In this document: positions 53,170 to 63,105 of the stretch, in pieces | Position numbering within the stretch: the stretch's first letter is position 1 | Layout: the number at the start of each line of letters is the position of its first letter | Source: an uncultured Siphonobacter sp. | Lineage (GTDB): Bacteria; Bacteroidota; Bacteroidia; Cytophagales; Spirosomataceae | Direction: 5' to 3' | DNA: 64,000 bases | Assembly (NCBI GenBank): GCA_913774715.1 | Contig: CAJYHS010000109.1 | Location: 42,639 to 106,638 of the forward strand | The notes under the pieces: model-generated | Told to the model about the DNA's origin: nothing | Seen by the model: the letters and a program-made list of their open reading frames with translations, nothing else | Databases searched by the model: none | Made by a program: the position numbers and the translations under genes

Positions 53170-54822
53170 ATGCTCATTACCCTGCTTCTCTGGCTTTATA
53201 TCTCTGTCCTCTGCCTAGCAGCTGGCGACCTGATTTGGCTGGGTTTCCAACGTCTGGGGCTTTCTTCTTCGAACCTCCCGATACCTGCCTTAGCTTTTAT
53301 CGGTTGGGCCGGGTTAACCAATGCCTTAGGTTATCTCTGGCTATTTAGTGCGATTGGAAGGGACGTTCACCTAGGGGTTTTAGCCGGATTGATCAGCTGG
53401 CTTATCTATCGACGTTCATATTGGTTTACCCGGATTCAGGCCATTACCTTTCCAAGGTCACTCTATTTCTGGGCAGCATTTCTGCTGGGATTTCTGGTTA
53501 TCCTTACCCGTACGACCCATCTACCCAGACTAGCTGATACGGGTGGTTATCACGCCCCAATGATTCGCTGGATTTCAGAATATGCCGTTGTCCCCGGACT
53601 GGCCAACGTGAATTACCGCTTTGGTTTTAATAATGCTTCTTTTCTCACAGAAGCTTTTTTCAGTCTTCGTTTTATAACGGGCGAGTCTTACCATGTGCTG
53701 AATGGCTGGATGATGTTCATACTTTGGGGCTGGGGACTAATCTCTTTGCTGAAGAAGCCACAGCAGACTAGTGAATGGTTAATCGTAGGTATGAGCGTTC
53801 TTTTCCTCTGGCATGCTCACTGGCGGCTGGCTTCCCCCACGCCCGATCATCCGGCCCAGCTTCTCGTCGGACTCGTCTTTTATTTGATGACCCGGCAGGT
53901 AGAAGGCTCCGGCTCCTCTTCCGAACGCTTGTTGATTGTCTGGTTAACCCTGCTGGCCTTTACCATCAAGATGAGCACGCTTGTGGCATTACTAATACCT
54001 CTGGTCTTATTTATTGATTCCATTCGAAAAAAGAACTACCGCAAAGCGGGGCTGCTGGTAAGCGTTGGTCTGCTTCCCCTGGTCTGGTGGCTGGCCGCTA
54101 ACCTGATTATGACGGGCTATATTCTTTACCCCACTACTTCGCCTTTGTTAGACTGGTTTTCTTTTGACTGGAAAGTTCCTACTGCCGTTATTGAGCAGGG
54201 CTTACTTAATCTTTCTGGCGGAACCAAATTGAGTCCAGTCAATGGTTTATTTGATTTTAGCTGGATACCTCACTGGTTCGCTTCTCAGTTAATCCCAGAT
54301 CAGGTATTGCTGATTTTCCTCTGCGGCTGGCCGCTGGCGGCGATGACGCAGTGGAAGCGAACGGTGCAGTTTCTTATACAATATCCCAACTGGTTCTGGT
54401 TATTACTGATGAGTTTTGCGGGAGTAGTCTTCTGGTTTATTACGGCTCCAGAATTCCGTTTCGGAATGGGTTTTATCGTCGCCGCTCTATTGATTGGATA
54501 CGCTCCTTTTCGCAGATCGGTTCCCTCGACGTTTAGTTTTGGAATGGTGAGCTTGCTCAGTATTGCCTTAGCTTATGCTTCCTTTAAACGGCAGCCTGCC
54601 CCTTTACTAACTCCTGATTCTTACCCGCAAGCTTCAGTGGCGGTTTACTCTCTGCCTCCGCTTCAGCTATACGTAGCCAACGACGACCCCCGGGTAGTTC
54701 ACGGCATCAAAGGGTATTGGAGTAACTGTCAGGATGCAGATTTACCCTGTAGTCCTTACTATAATCCGGCGTTGAGATTGAGGGGATCAACTCTTCAGGA
54801 TGGATTTAAAATTCAACCCTAA
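53170..54822 (+). CDS. polytopic membrane protein, LIC_10190-like
   Basis: The ATG at 53170 is chosen over the track's TTG at 53161; the product has 550 residues with about twelve hydrophobic helices. The most telling stretch is LADTGGYHAPMIRWISEYAVV followed by NYRFGFNNASFL, which resembles the LIC_10190 family of putative GT-C-like proteins. No soluble catalytic domain is visible and no function is known. The gene ends five bases before two palindromic repeats of family B, and no T-rich terminator is present. Confidence 0.7.
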   Translation: MLITLLLWLYISVLCLAAGDLIWLGFQRLGLSSSNLPIPALAFIGWAGLTNALGYLWLFSAIGRDVHLGVLAGLISWLIYRRSYWFTRIQAITFPRSLYFWAAFLLGFLVILTRTTHLPRLADTGGYHAPMIRWISEYAVVPGLANVNYRFGFNNASFLTEAFFSLRFITGESYHVLNGWMMFILWGWGLISLLKKPQQTSEWLIVGMSVLFLWHAHWRLASPTPDHPAQLLVGLVFYLMTRQVEGSGSSSERLLIVWLTLLAFTIKMSTLVALLIPLVLFIDSIRKKNYRKAGLLVSVGLLPLVWWLAANLIMTGYILYPTTSPLLDWFSFDWKVPTAVIEQGLLNLSGGTKLSPVNGLFDFSWIPHWFASQLIPDQVLLIFLCGWPLAAMTQWKRTVQFLIQYPNWFWLLLMSFAGVVFWFITAPEFRFGMGFIVAALLIGYAPFRRSVPSTFSFGMVSLLSIALAYASFKRQPAPLLTPDSYPQASVAVYSLPPLQLYVANDDPRVVHGIKGYWSNCQDADLPCSPYYNPALRLRGSTLQDGFKIQP

Positions 54823-54826
54823 GGCA

Positions 54827-54870
54827 GTAGAGACGCGACTTTATCGCGTCTGGGTAGAGGCGGTTTTGTT
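54827..54870 (+). repeat. palindrome family B, copy 3
   Basis: GTAGAGACGCGA-CTTTA-TCGCGTCT is followed by GGGTAGAGGCGGTTTTGTT. The tail matches that of copy 1 with only a few changes, so the repeat unit is longer than the hairpin, at least 42 bases. Confidence 0.85.
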
Positions 54871-54894
54871 CTCTCTATATTACTTAGCATCTCC

Positions 54895-54927
54895 CGGCCA
54901 GACGCGATGAAGTCGCGTCTCTACATG
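54895..54927 (-). repeat. palindrome family B, copy 4 (inverted)
   Basis: CCAGACGCGA-TGAAG-TCGCGTCTCTACAT is the reverse complement of copy 1 over its first 28 bases (ATGTAGAGACGCGACTTCAT on the minus strand). With copy 3 it frames a 97-base inverted-repeat unit. Confidence 0.85.
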
Positions 54928-54928
54928 A

Positions 54929-54964
54929 CAAGAAGAGGCTGATGCGAACACCAGCCTCTTCTTG
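54929..54964. terminator. hairpin between convergent genes
   Basis: CAAGAAGAGGCTG/CAGCCTCTTCTTG is a perfect 13-bp stem with a 10-base loop, 8 bases past the OmpA-like gene stop. It lacks a T tract in either direction. Confidence 0.6.
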
Positions 54965-54972
54965 CTATTACT

Positions 54973-56217
54973 TTACTTCTTAGTTACAATCAACTCTACC
55001 CGACGATTTTGTCTTCGCTGTTGATCATTGGTTGAATTTACCAGCGGTTTTGTATCACCAAAGCCCTGCGTTTCGATACGACTGGCGTCGATACCCTTAT
55101 TTACCAAATACTGCTTTACAGTTGTAACCCGATCAATGGACAGCTTCATGTTTGCCTGAGAATCTCCAATCGCATCCGTGTGCCCTTCCAGCCGAATCTC
55201 TACCGTTGGGTTTGCTTTCAGCCATTCCACTACCTGCGTTAACCCTTCAATGGATTCGGGTAACAGGTCCGCTTTTCCCGTTTCAAAAAGAATATTTTTC
55301 AGTTCAACTTTTGCCCCTACCTCAGCCTTCAATTCTTCCGTCGGAGCTTCTTTAGGCGTAGGCTCAACGGGCGGTGAAGTAACCTCAGCCGCAACGGGTT
55401 TAGCCCCGGTGGATCTTAGGTAAAAATCCTTCTCAACCGCATTTTCCTTGACAGTTACTGTCGCCGTAGCAGACTCATAACCCGGAGCAATAACGGTTAC
55501 CTGATACGTAGCGGGCTTCACATTTTTGCGATACACCCCTGTACTACTGATGGTTTTCAAGGTGTCGTTTTTAGCTCCTGATTTTTGAAGGACGATTTGT
55601 CCGTCAATAACTTCTTTGGTCGTGGCATCATAAATCTGTCCACTCATCAAGACCGTTAAAGGAGGAATGGTTGATTCCGCGTCTTTTTTTGCCACTACCG
55701 GAGCAGGCGTTTTCGTTGACTTTTTCTTCAGAGCGGGGTTTTTTATGTGAATATGATAGAAATTCCAGCAATGCCAGTTATCCATTCCGTCGCGGCATTC
55801 GAAGAAGTTAAAATCTTCCAGCCCCGGATCGAGTCGTTCAAAATAGACAACAAATGAAACCACGTCCCCGGGACGAACATTACGCTGAGCGGGCCTTACC
55901 GGAATCCCTTCAGCCTTAATAAACTTAAACGAATAAAGCTTGCCCTTACTATTGACTCGTAAATCACTTTCAGGATCAATAGCAATGTTAGCCATCGAGG
56001 TCATGGGCATTCTCCGCAACATACTCCGCTCCTTAATACTTGGAACTGGATCTTCGTACCGCAGGGAGATAATTGTATACTGAGCCGTTAATTCTACCTT
56101 GGTAATGGTTACATCTTCGGAGGTTCGGCCCTCTACCCTTGGGTTTACCGTTACCTGAGCCTGAGCGATAGCTGCGAAAAAGAGACTGAATAGAGCGATG
56201 AATACTTGTTTTTTCAT
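54973..56217 (-). CDS. OmpA-family protein with carboxypeptidase-regulatory-like domain
   Basis: The start is at the ATG at 56217 (MKKQVFIALFSLFFAAIAQAQ, signal peptide); the track's TTG lies 15 bases upstream. The 414 residues show an N-terminal beta domain, a central carboxypeptidase-regulatory-like domain (MSGQIYDATTKEVIDGQIVL), and a C-terminal OmpA peptidoglycan-binding domain: LFETGKADLLPESIEGL, EGHTDAIGDSQANMKLS and TQGFGDTKPLVNSTNDQQRR, including the conserved Asp and Arg that hold diaminopimelate. It should tether the outer membrane or a surface complex to peptidoglycan. Confidence 0.92.
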   Translation of the reverse strand: MKKQVFIALFSLFFAAIAQAQVTVNPRVEGRTSEDVTITKVELTAQYTIISLRYEDPVPSIKERSMLRRMPMTSMANIAIDPESDLRVNSKGKLYSFKFIKAEGIPVRPAQRNVRPGDVVSFVVYFERLDPGLEDFNFFECRDGMDNWHCWNFYHIHIKNPALKKKSTKTPAPVVAKKDAESTIPPLTVLMSGQIYDATTKEVIDGQIVLQKSGAKNDTLKTISSTGVYRKNVKPATYQVTVIAPGYESATATVTVKENAVEKDFYLRSTGAKPVAAEVTSPPVEPTPKEAPTEELKAEVGAKVELKNILFETGKADLLPESIEGLTQVVEWLKANPTVEIRLEGHTDAIGDSQANMKLSIDRVTTVKQYLVNKGIDASRIETQGFGDTKPLVNSTNDQQRRQNRRVELIVTKK

Positions 56218-56296
56218 GGTTAAATCAGACAACTACGTACTGGTATTAACGTAAATTCAGGTTGAATATTTTTGGGTTAAATGTACTCAGGAATGG

Positions 56297-56340
56297 GCAA
56301 AAAAGAAGTCCCGCAGGTAAAGCTTACCTACGGGACTCGT
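56297..56340 (-). terminator. terminator after atpC
   Basis: AGTCCCG and CGGGACT enclose AGGTAA/TTACCT, a nested two-part stem; on the minus strand a run of T residues (56299-56304) follows. It lies about 20 bases past the atpC stop. Confidence 0.8.
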
Positions 56341-56356
56341 CTTTTTTTCTTAATCG

Positions 56357-56599
56357 TTACAGAATAGCTTCTGCCAGTACGAGGATCTTATTATTCAATA
56401 CCTCTACGACACCGCCATCTACTGTATACGTCTTCTGTCCGTCTTTCGTTTCGACAACCACGGGACCTTTACCGATCGTACTCACTAAAGGAGCGTGGTT
56501 ATTCAAAATCTGGAACGAACCCTGGGTGCCCGGAAAAGAAGCCGAAACCGCTTCACCTGCAAACACCTTTTTATCGGGAGTAATAATTTCGATGAACAT
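56357..56599 (-). CDS. atpC: ATP synthase F1 epsilon subunit, short form
   Basis: This 80-residue protein corresponds to the N-terminal beta-sandwich only: MFIEIITPDKKVFAGEAVSASFPGTQGSFQILNNHAPLVS and VDGGVVEVLNNKILVLAEAIL. The C-terminal helical hairpin of the E. coli protein, which brakes ATP hydrolysis, is absent, as is usual for Bacteroidota. It follows atpD on the same strand, separated by a repeat-rich 96 bases. The remaining F1Fo genes are not in the window. Confidence 0.95.
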   Translation of the reverse strand: MFIEIITPDKKVFAGEAVSASFPGTQGSFQILNNHAPLVSTIGKGPVVVETKDGQKTYTVDGGVVEVLNNKILVLAEAIL

Positions 56600-56605
56600 G
56601 GTCAG

Positions 56606-56695
56606 TCTTCTGTTTATAGTTTTCCGTTTTCAGTTGGCTGTTTTCAGTTTACAATGCTAATCAAGAACTGTAAACTAAAAACCGAAAACTGTAAA
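56606..56695. repeat. TTTTCAGT/AACTGTAAAC repeat tract between atpD and atpC
   Basis: The words GTTTTCCGTTTTCAGTT and, after the centre, CTAAAAACCGAAAACTGTAAACT form an imperfect inverted repeat. The same 7-8-base words occur at 10208-10260 and 48388-48422. Confidence 0.6.
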
Positions 56696-58285
<1,590 letters not shown>

Positions 58286-58374
58286 TCAATATTGGATATT
58301 TCCGCGAAAAAAACTGAATAACTATAATAAGGTACGTAGAATTGTATTCAAAGTGAGTTCAAGGGCCTTTCTGA

Positions 58375-59253
58375 ATGTACTTTTACCCCATGCAAGAACC
58401 CGTTTTTTCTTCTTTTGTTCCAACAACCCTGAACTGCCGGGGCCGATTGGTTTCGATTCAGACACCCATAGTCATGGGTATTATCAATATCACACCCGAT
58501 TCTTTTCACGCTGGTAACCGTTTTGGCGACCCCGAAGGTATCCGGCAACGGGCCGAAAAAATGCTTTCCGATGGAGCAACCTTTCTGGACATTGGGGGAT
58601 ATTCCACCCGACCCGGAGCGGATGATGTCCCGGAAGCCGAAGAACTCCGACGGGTTTTACTGGCCGTGGAAACCATCCTCAAACACTTCCCGGATGCCTT
58701 ACTTTCCATCGATACCTTTCGGTCGAACGTGGCCCGTCAGGCTATTGACGCTGGAGCAGTCCTGGTTAATGACGTTTCTGGCGGATTGCTTGACGAAGCT
58801 ATGTTTAAGACGGTTGCCGAGCTGCAAGTCCCTTACGTACTGATGCACATGCGGGGCACTCCTCAGAATATGGCTAGCCTGAATCAGTACGAAAATCTGG
58901 TAACGGAAGTAATTGATGAGCTCTTAAGCCGGGTAACGCTGGCCCGGGAAGCAGGTATTAAAGATATCATTCTGGATCCTGGTTTTGGTTTCGCCAAAAA
59001 CGCCGATCAGAATTACGAGTTACTGGCCCAGGCCGAGGCCTTCGGCATTTTTGGATTACCGCTGTTAATTGGATTATCCCGAAAAAGTATGGTCTGGAAA
59101 AAACTGGGTATTCCTCCTTCCGAAGCTCTCAACGGAACGACAGTGTTGAATACCATCGCTCTCCAAAAGGGAGCGAGTATCTTGCGGGTACACGATGTAC
59201 GGGAGGCCATGGAAACCATTCAGATCATGCAGTGGCTAAATCGGTATAAATAA
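58375..59253 (+). CDS. folP: dihydropteroate synthase
   Basis: This 292-residue TIM-barrel enzyme joins p-aminobenzoate to the pterin pyrophosphate in folate synthesis. Signature 1 is VMGIINITPDSFHAGNRF, signature 2 is LDIGGYSTRPGADDV, and further conserved residues are in LLSIDTFRSNVARQA, VNDVSGG, VLMHMRGTPQNM, DIILDPGFGFAKN and LLIGLSRKSM. The Met at 58390 is an alternative start. It is read divergently from atpD. The class IV aminotransferase gene 109 bases downstream may be functionally linked through folate. Confidence 0.96.
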   Translation: MYFYPMQEPVFSSFVPTTLNCRGRLVSIQTPIVMGIINITPDSFHAGNRFGDPEGIRQRAEKMLSDGATFLDIGGYSTRPGADDVPEAEELRRVLLAVETILKHFPDALLSIDTFRSNVARQAIDAGAVLVNDVSGGLLDEAMFKTVAELQVPYVLMHMRGTPQNMASLNQYENLVTEVIDELLSRVTLAREAGIKDIILDPGFGFAKNADQNYELLAQAEAFGIFGLPLLIGLSRKSMVWKKLGIPPSEALNGTTVLNTIALQKGASILRVHDVREAMETIQIMQWLNRYK

Positions 59254-59362
59254 TTCAGGTGTTTAGCGAATGAATCTCTCCTAACTGAAGGGAGTCTTTT
59301 AGACCAGTATTCCAAAGAGTCACGCAAAGAATTATCTTTAGCCCCAATTACTTTCTCCTTTC

Positions 59363-60184
59363 ATGGCAGCTACTTTTTTTCTCAACGGTGCATTTGTTCC
59401 CGAAGAACAAGCTCAAGTCAATATCACAGATTTAGGTCTGCTACGGGCCTATGGAATTTTTGATTTTTTCCGCTGTATTGACGGTAAACCCATTTTTCAG
59501 GAAGACCACCTCGACCGCTTTGCTCGTTCAGCGGAACTGATGGGTTTAACTATTCCAGCCAGCCGAGAGCAACTTCGGGAAATCATTGCCGAACTCATTC
59601 GCCTCAATCCTCATTCCTTATTAGGCTTGAAACTGGTGCTAACGGGTGGTTATTCTCCCGATGGTTTTGCTCCCGCCGAACAGTCGAATTTCTTCGTTAT
59701 TGCCAAGCCTTTCGAGTTTAAGGATCCCGAAAAAGGCCTGCACTTCATGAGCGTGGAACACCAGCGGCAACTCGCCGAAGTGAAGTCACTCGATTACCTG
59801 CTTCCCATTTATTTATTGAGGAAGCAACGCGAAATGGGAGCCGATGACGTATTATATTATGAAAACGGCCTGATCACCGAATCCTCGCGGTCGAATGTTT
59901 TCGTGGTAAAAGGTGACACGTTGATCACGCCCGCCGAAGGAATGCTACGCGGCATTACCCGGAAGCACATTCTAAGTTTTGCCCAGAAGGAACTGAAAGT
60001 GGAGGAACGCGAGGTGACCCTTGAGGAGACTTTACAGGCGGACGAATTATTTACAACCGGGTCAACCAAACGCATTGTTCCGGTTACAAAAATTGATAAT
60101 CGCCCGATTGGTTCAGGCCAGCCTGGCCCCATCACCCGTCAATTGTACGAGCGATTTTTAACGTACGAAAAAGAAACGAATTGA
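59363..60184 (+). CDS. class IV PLP aminotransferase (possible aminodeoxychorismate lyase)
   Basis: This 273-residue fold-type IV PLP enzyme opens with FFLNGAFVPEEQAQVNITDLGLLRAYGIFDFFR, the family N-terminus. The PLP lysine is in EVKSLDYLLPIYLLR, and LITESSRSNVFVVKGD and FTTGSTKRIVPVTKI hold the Glu and phosphate-binding residues. Members are branched-chain or D-amino-acid aminotransferases and 4-amino-4-deoxychorismate lyase (PabC). The nearby folP favours the folate option but does not prove it. The stop overlaps the TTG start of the following gene. Confidence 0.88.
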   Translation: MAATFFLNGAFVPEEQAQVNITDLGLLRAYGIFDFFRCIDGKPIFQEDHLDRFARSAELMGLTIPASREQLREIIAELIRLNPHSLLGLKLVLTGGYSPDGFAPAEQSNFFVIAKPFEFKDPEKGLHFMSVEHQRQLAEVKSLDYLLPIYLLRKQREMGADDVLYYENGLITESSRSNVFVVKGDTLITPAEGMLRGITRKHILSFAQKELKVEEREVTLEETLQADELFTTGSTKRIVPVTKIDNRPIGSGQPGPITRQLYERFLTYEKETN

Positions 60185-61230
60185 AGCGATTTATTGGCCT
60201 TTATCTGATTTGGGGAGCTATTTTCCAAGCCTGTGGGCAAGCTCCCCAATCTTTACCTGCCTGGCAGGCAAGCATTTGTGATAGTACTCGGCAAGTCACT
60301 AGTTTAAGCTTATACGATCTCATCAGTCCGGTTTATAAAACGGATAGCATACGCGAGCAAACCGTAGGCGTGAACCGCGTGCTGGCTTTTGTGAAAGACG
60401 AGCAGGGTACACACCATTTCCTGGGCTCTCATCGATCTGGCTCGCTCACCGACTCACTCCCTGCTCCTACCTCCCGGTTGGATAGTATGCAGCGACACGC
60501 CTATTTCACAGCCATTACGGAAGATCCCCTGTATTTATACAATCGCTGGGCCTGGCTCCTGGACACGACCCGGCAGAATTTCATTACCCGCCGCGATTCA
60601 CTGGTAGATTCTTTGCGTCGGCAGTTACCCACGTATGAAATACGGGTTATTTCTGATTTACGCAGTGCTGACTTACAAACCCGCTTACTGGGCCGGGGCC
60701 GGAGCATGGCTCCTATTTCCTTTCATCAGTTAGGCCTGGCCGCTGACTTAGGTTTTTTTCGTCGGGGCAGATTGGTGCGTAACGCCGGGCCTTATGAAGT
60801 CATTGGTGAGTTAACGCCACATTATCAGCTGATCTGGGGTGGGAATTTTGTGGGATTCATTGACCCTCCTCATTTTCAACCGTACCGAAACGCGGCTGAT
60901 TTTCTTAAGGATTTTCCATTGTTACGCTTTGAATTTGAGCCATTTTACGACCGATACCTGCAACGCGTTCAACAAAAAATTACGGCTAGTAAAGAGTTTG
61001 AAGTCGAAGACACGAAAGAGTTATTATCCATATTGAATCAATACCGAAGTCAGTTTGCCTGCCCCTGTCAGGCCATTCAGGTTCAGGATACCGCTCTTTA
61101 CAAACTTCCTCCGATTCCTGCATTATCTACTAGCGATCTAGTGATTGTAGGTGATTTGCAGACCCAGCGGTTAGGCATCTGGCGGGGAAATGAGTTACTG
61201 ATTGCCTATCGCCTTGGAATCTGGCGATAA
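60181..61230 (+). CDS. M15-family peptidase, lipoprotein
   Basis: This 349-residue lipoprotein starts with TTG at 60181 overlapping the previous TGA (TTGA); the signal sequence KRFIGLYLIWGAIFQAC begins directly after it, so TTG is very likely the true start. The M15 (D-Ala-D-Ala carboxypeptidase/endopeptidase) zinc site is visible: PISFHQLGLAADLGF (SxHxxGxAxD) and IDPPHFQPY with the second His. A C-terminal extension of about 100 residues has no recognised domain. It probably trims peptidoglycan peptides in the periplasm. Confidence 0.88.
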   Translation: MKRFIGLYLIWGAIFQACGQAPQSLPAWQASICDSTRQVTSLSLYDLISPVYKTDSIREQTVGVNRVLAFVKDEQGTHHFLGSHRSGSLTDSLPAPTSRLDSMQRHAYFTAITEDPLYLYNRWAWLLDTTRQNFITRRDSLVDSLRRQLPTYEIRVISDLRSADLQTRLLGRGRSMAPISFHQLGLAADLGFFRRGRLVRNAGPYEVIGELTPHYQLIWGGNFVGFIDPPHFQPYRNAADFLKDFPLLRFEFEPFYDRYLQRVQQKITASKEFEVEDTKELLSILNQYRSQFACPCQAIQVQDTALYKLPPIPALSTSDLVIVGDLQTQRLGIWRGNELLIAYRLGIWR

Positions 61231-61343
61231 TTTAAGGCAATAATTAAGAAAAAGTACTTATATTTCTGCCGAACCCAGGGCTGGAATAATCTTTTCAGTG
61301 ATGGTACTTCACATTTCTGTTTTCAACCTTAATTATTCGTATC

Positions 61344-61823
61344 ATGGGATTAATCTCATTCATGAAGGGCGTTGGTGAAAACCTCTTCGGCAGCAAAGAA
61401 GAAGAAACGAAAGTAGCACAGGCCAAACCCGAAGAAGTGGAACCTCTGCGGGCTGGAGCCTTGTTACAAAAGGTAAAAAGTATGGGCTTGACCTACAAAA
61501 ACTTAACCATCAAAACGGCCGGATCAACGGTAGTGCTGGAAGGGGAAGTTGATAAGCAGGAAGATGCCGAAAAAATTGCTCTGACTGTAGGTAATGTCAC
61601 TGGCGTAGAACAGGTCGACAACCGCATTCGGGTAACGGCTCCCAAGCCTGAAGCACAGTATCACACCGTCGAAAAAGGCGACTCCTTATCGAAAATTGCG
61701 GGTAAATTCTACGGCGATGTCATGAAATACCCCGTCATTTTCGAAGCAAACAAACCAATGCTAAAGGATCCCGATCTGATTTATCCCGGTCAGGTTTTAC
61801 GGATTCCTCCGCTGGAAAGCTAG
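61344..61823 (+). CDS. BON-LysM protein, Kbp/YgaU-like
   Basis: This 159-residue protein has the same two-domain order as E. coli Kbp (YgaU): a BON domain (LTYKNLTIKTAGSTVVLEGEV; VTGVEQVDNRIRV) and then a LysM domain (YHTVEKGDSLSKIAGKFYGD; FEANKPMLKDPDLIYPGQVLRIPP). There is no signal peptide, so it is cytoplasmic like Kbp, which binds potassium. Length and ends match that family. A strong terminator follows. Confidence 0.93.
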   Translation: MGLISFMKGVGENLFGSKEEETKVAQAKPEEVEPLRAGALLQKVKSMGLTYKNLTIKTAGSTVVLEGEVDKQEDAEKIALTVGNVTGVEQVDNRIRVTAPKPEAQYHTVEKGDSLSKIAGKFYGDVMKYPVIFEANKPMLKDPDLIYPGQVLRIPPLES

Positions 61824-61842
61824 GATTATAAGTCACTTATTT

Positions 61843-61878
61843 AAACGTCCCGTTTCTTTCGAACGGGACGTTTTTGTT
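61843..61878 (+). terminator. terminator after Kbp-like gene
   Basis: AAACGTCCCGTT/AACGGGACGTTT is a perfect 12-bp stem with a 7-base loop and a T run after it. Confidence 0.92.
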
Positions 61879-61938
61879 TTTAAACATCTTAACGCATTTT
61901 GAGCTTTATCATGAATATCCATTTAACCTCAAAGGCCC

Positions 61939-63105
61939 GTGCGTTCAACCAAGCAATACGTTAATCTAGGTCATAATAAAGTAGAAAATCACCTCAAAAC
62001 GCTGCAAAACGAGTTTGAGGAAGAAGTAACGCCCACCGATACCGTCACCTATAAACTCCGGCAGTTTTTCTGGTCGAACTTCTTCGGCTTTGTCTATCAT
62101 TACTTCAAAAGTCGTTTTGGTAAACGGTATCCTTATCAGTCCTACCCTAAAGATGGCGATTCGGGAGTATATCAAATCCCGGAACATACCACGCTCGCTC
62201 TGCTTTCCGACTGGGCAACGGATACTATCGAATCGGATTTAGTGGGGCGGCTGGTAGCTCGTTATCAGGCGGATTACACGCTGCATTTAGGTGATGTCTA
62301 TTTCGTAGGAGCTCCCAAAGAAATTCGGGCCAATTTCCTGAACCCCGATGCTTCCTGGCCCTGGGGAAAGAACGGAAGTCTGGCTCTGTCAGGTAACCAT
62401 GAAATGTACTCCAATGGACGGGGTTTTTTCGAAGAATTATTACCCCGTATGGGCGTGGATCAGGCGGGCGTTCGCATGAGTCAGAAGGCTGGTTTTTTCT
62501 GTCTGGAAAACGAACACTGGCGGATTATTGGACTGGATACGGGTTATACTTCGGTCAGGAATCCGATCATGGAAATCATCAATCCGCCCGATTGCCGACT
62601 GAAAGACGTACAGATTCAATGGCTGAAAGATCAGGTAAAACTCGGCGACCCGAACGATACCCGCGGGATTATTTTCCTGAGTCATCATCCCGTCTTTTCC
62701 GTGTTCAGAAATGCCTTCCCCAAACCCGGCGAACAGCTTCGGAAAATACTGGGCGATGGCAACCGCCCGGTAGCCTGGATTTATGGACACGAACACCGCA
62801 TGGTGATTTATCACACGCAAAACTTACCGAACAGTCTCACCGTTCACGGTCGCTGCATTGGTCACGGGGGTATGCCCGTGGAACTCAAAGCCCCCGAAAC
62901 CCACGAGCCCATTCACTTCATGGATGACCGCATCCGCGAACGCCTCCGCCGCCGGAATGTCAGCTATAACGGCTTCGCCTATCTGGAGTTACAGGGCCCC
63001 AAAGCTATCATGAAATACATTGACATGGAGGATACCATGATCTTTCAGGAAAGCTGGCGGGTGGAAGATGGAAAGGTGATTGTTGAAAAGGCGGATGCTC
63101 AATAA
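61939..63105 (+). CDS. metallophosphoesterase
   Basis: This is a 388-residue cytoplasmic calcineurin-like phosphoesterase. The motif set is LALLSDWATDT, YTLHLGDVYFVG (GD), LALSGNHEMYS (GNHE), IFLSHHPVFS (H) and WIYGHEHRMVIY (GHxH); the first motif has DWA where DxH is usual, as in purple-acid-type enzymes. The start is a GTG at 61939 with AAAGG five bases before it. A nearby ATG at 61911 in another frame encodes a 17-residue peptide overlapping this start (see findings). The substrate is unknown. Confidence 0.85.
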   Translation: MRSTKQYVNLGHNKVENHLKTLQNEFEEEVTPTDTVTYKLRQFFWSNFFGFVYHYFKSRFGKRYPYQSYPKDGDSGVYQIPEHTTLALLSDWATDTIESDLVGRLVARYQADYTLHLGDVYFVGAPKEIRANFLNPDASWPWGKNGSLALSGNHEMYSNGRGFFEELLPRMGVDQAGVRMSQKAGFFCLENEHWRIIGLDTGYTSVRNPIMEIINPPDCRLKDVQIQWLKDQVKLGDPNDTRGIIFLSHHPVFSVFRNAFPKPGEQLRKILGDGNRPVAWIYGHEHRMVIYHTQNLPNSLTVHGRCIGHGGMPVELKAPETHEPIHFMDDRIRERLRRRNVSYNGFAYLELQGPKAIMKYIDMEDTMIFQESWRVEDGKVIVEKADAQ

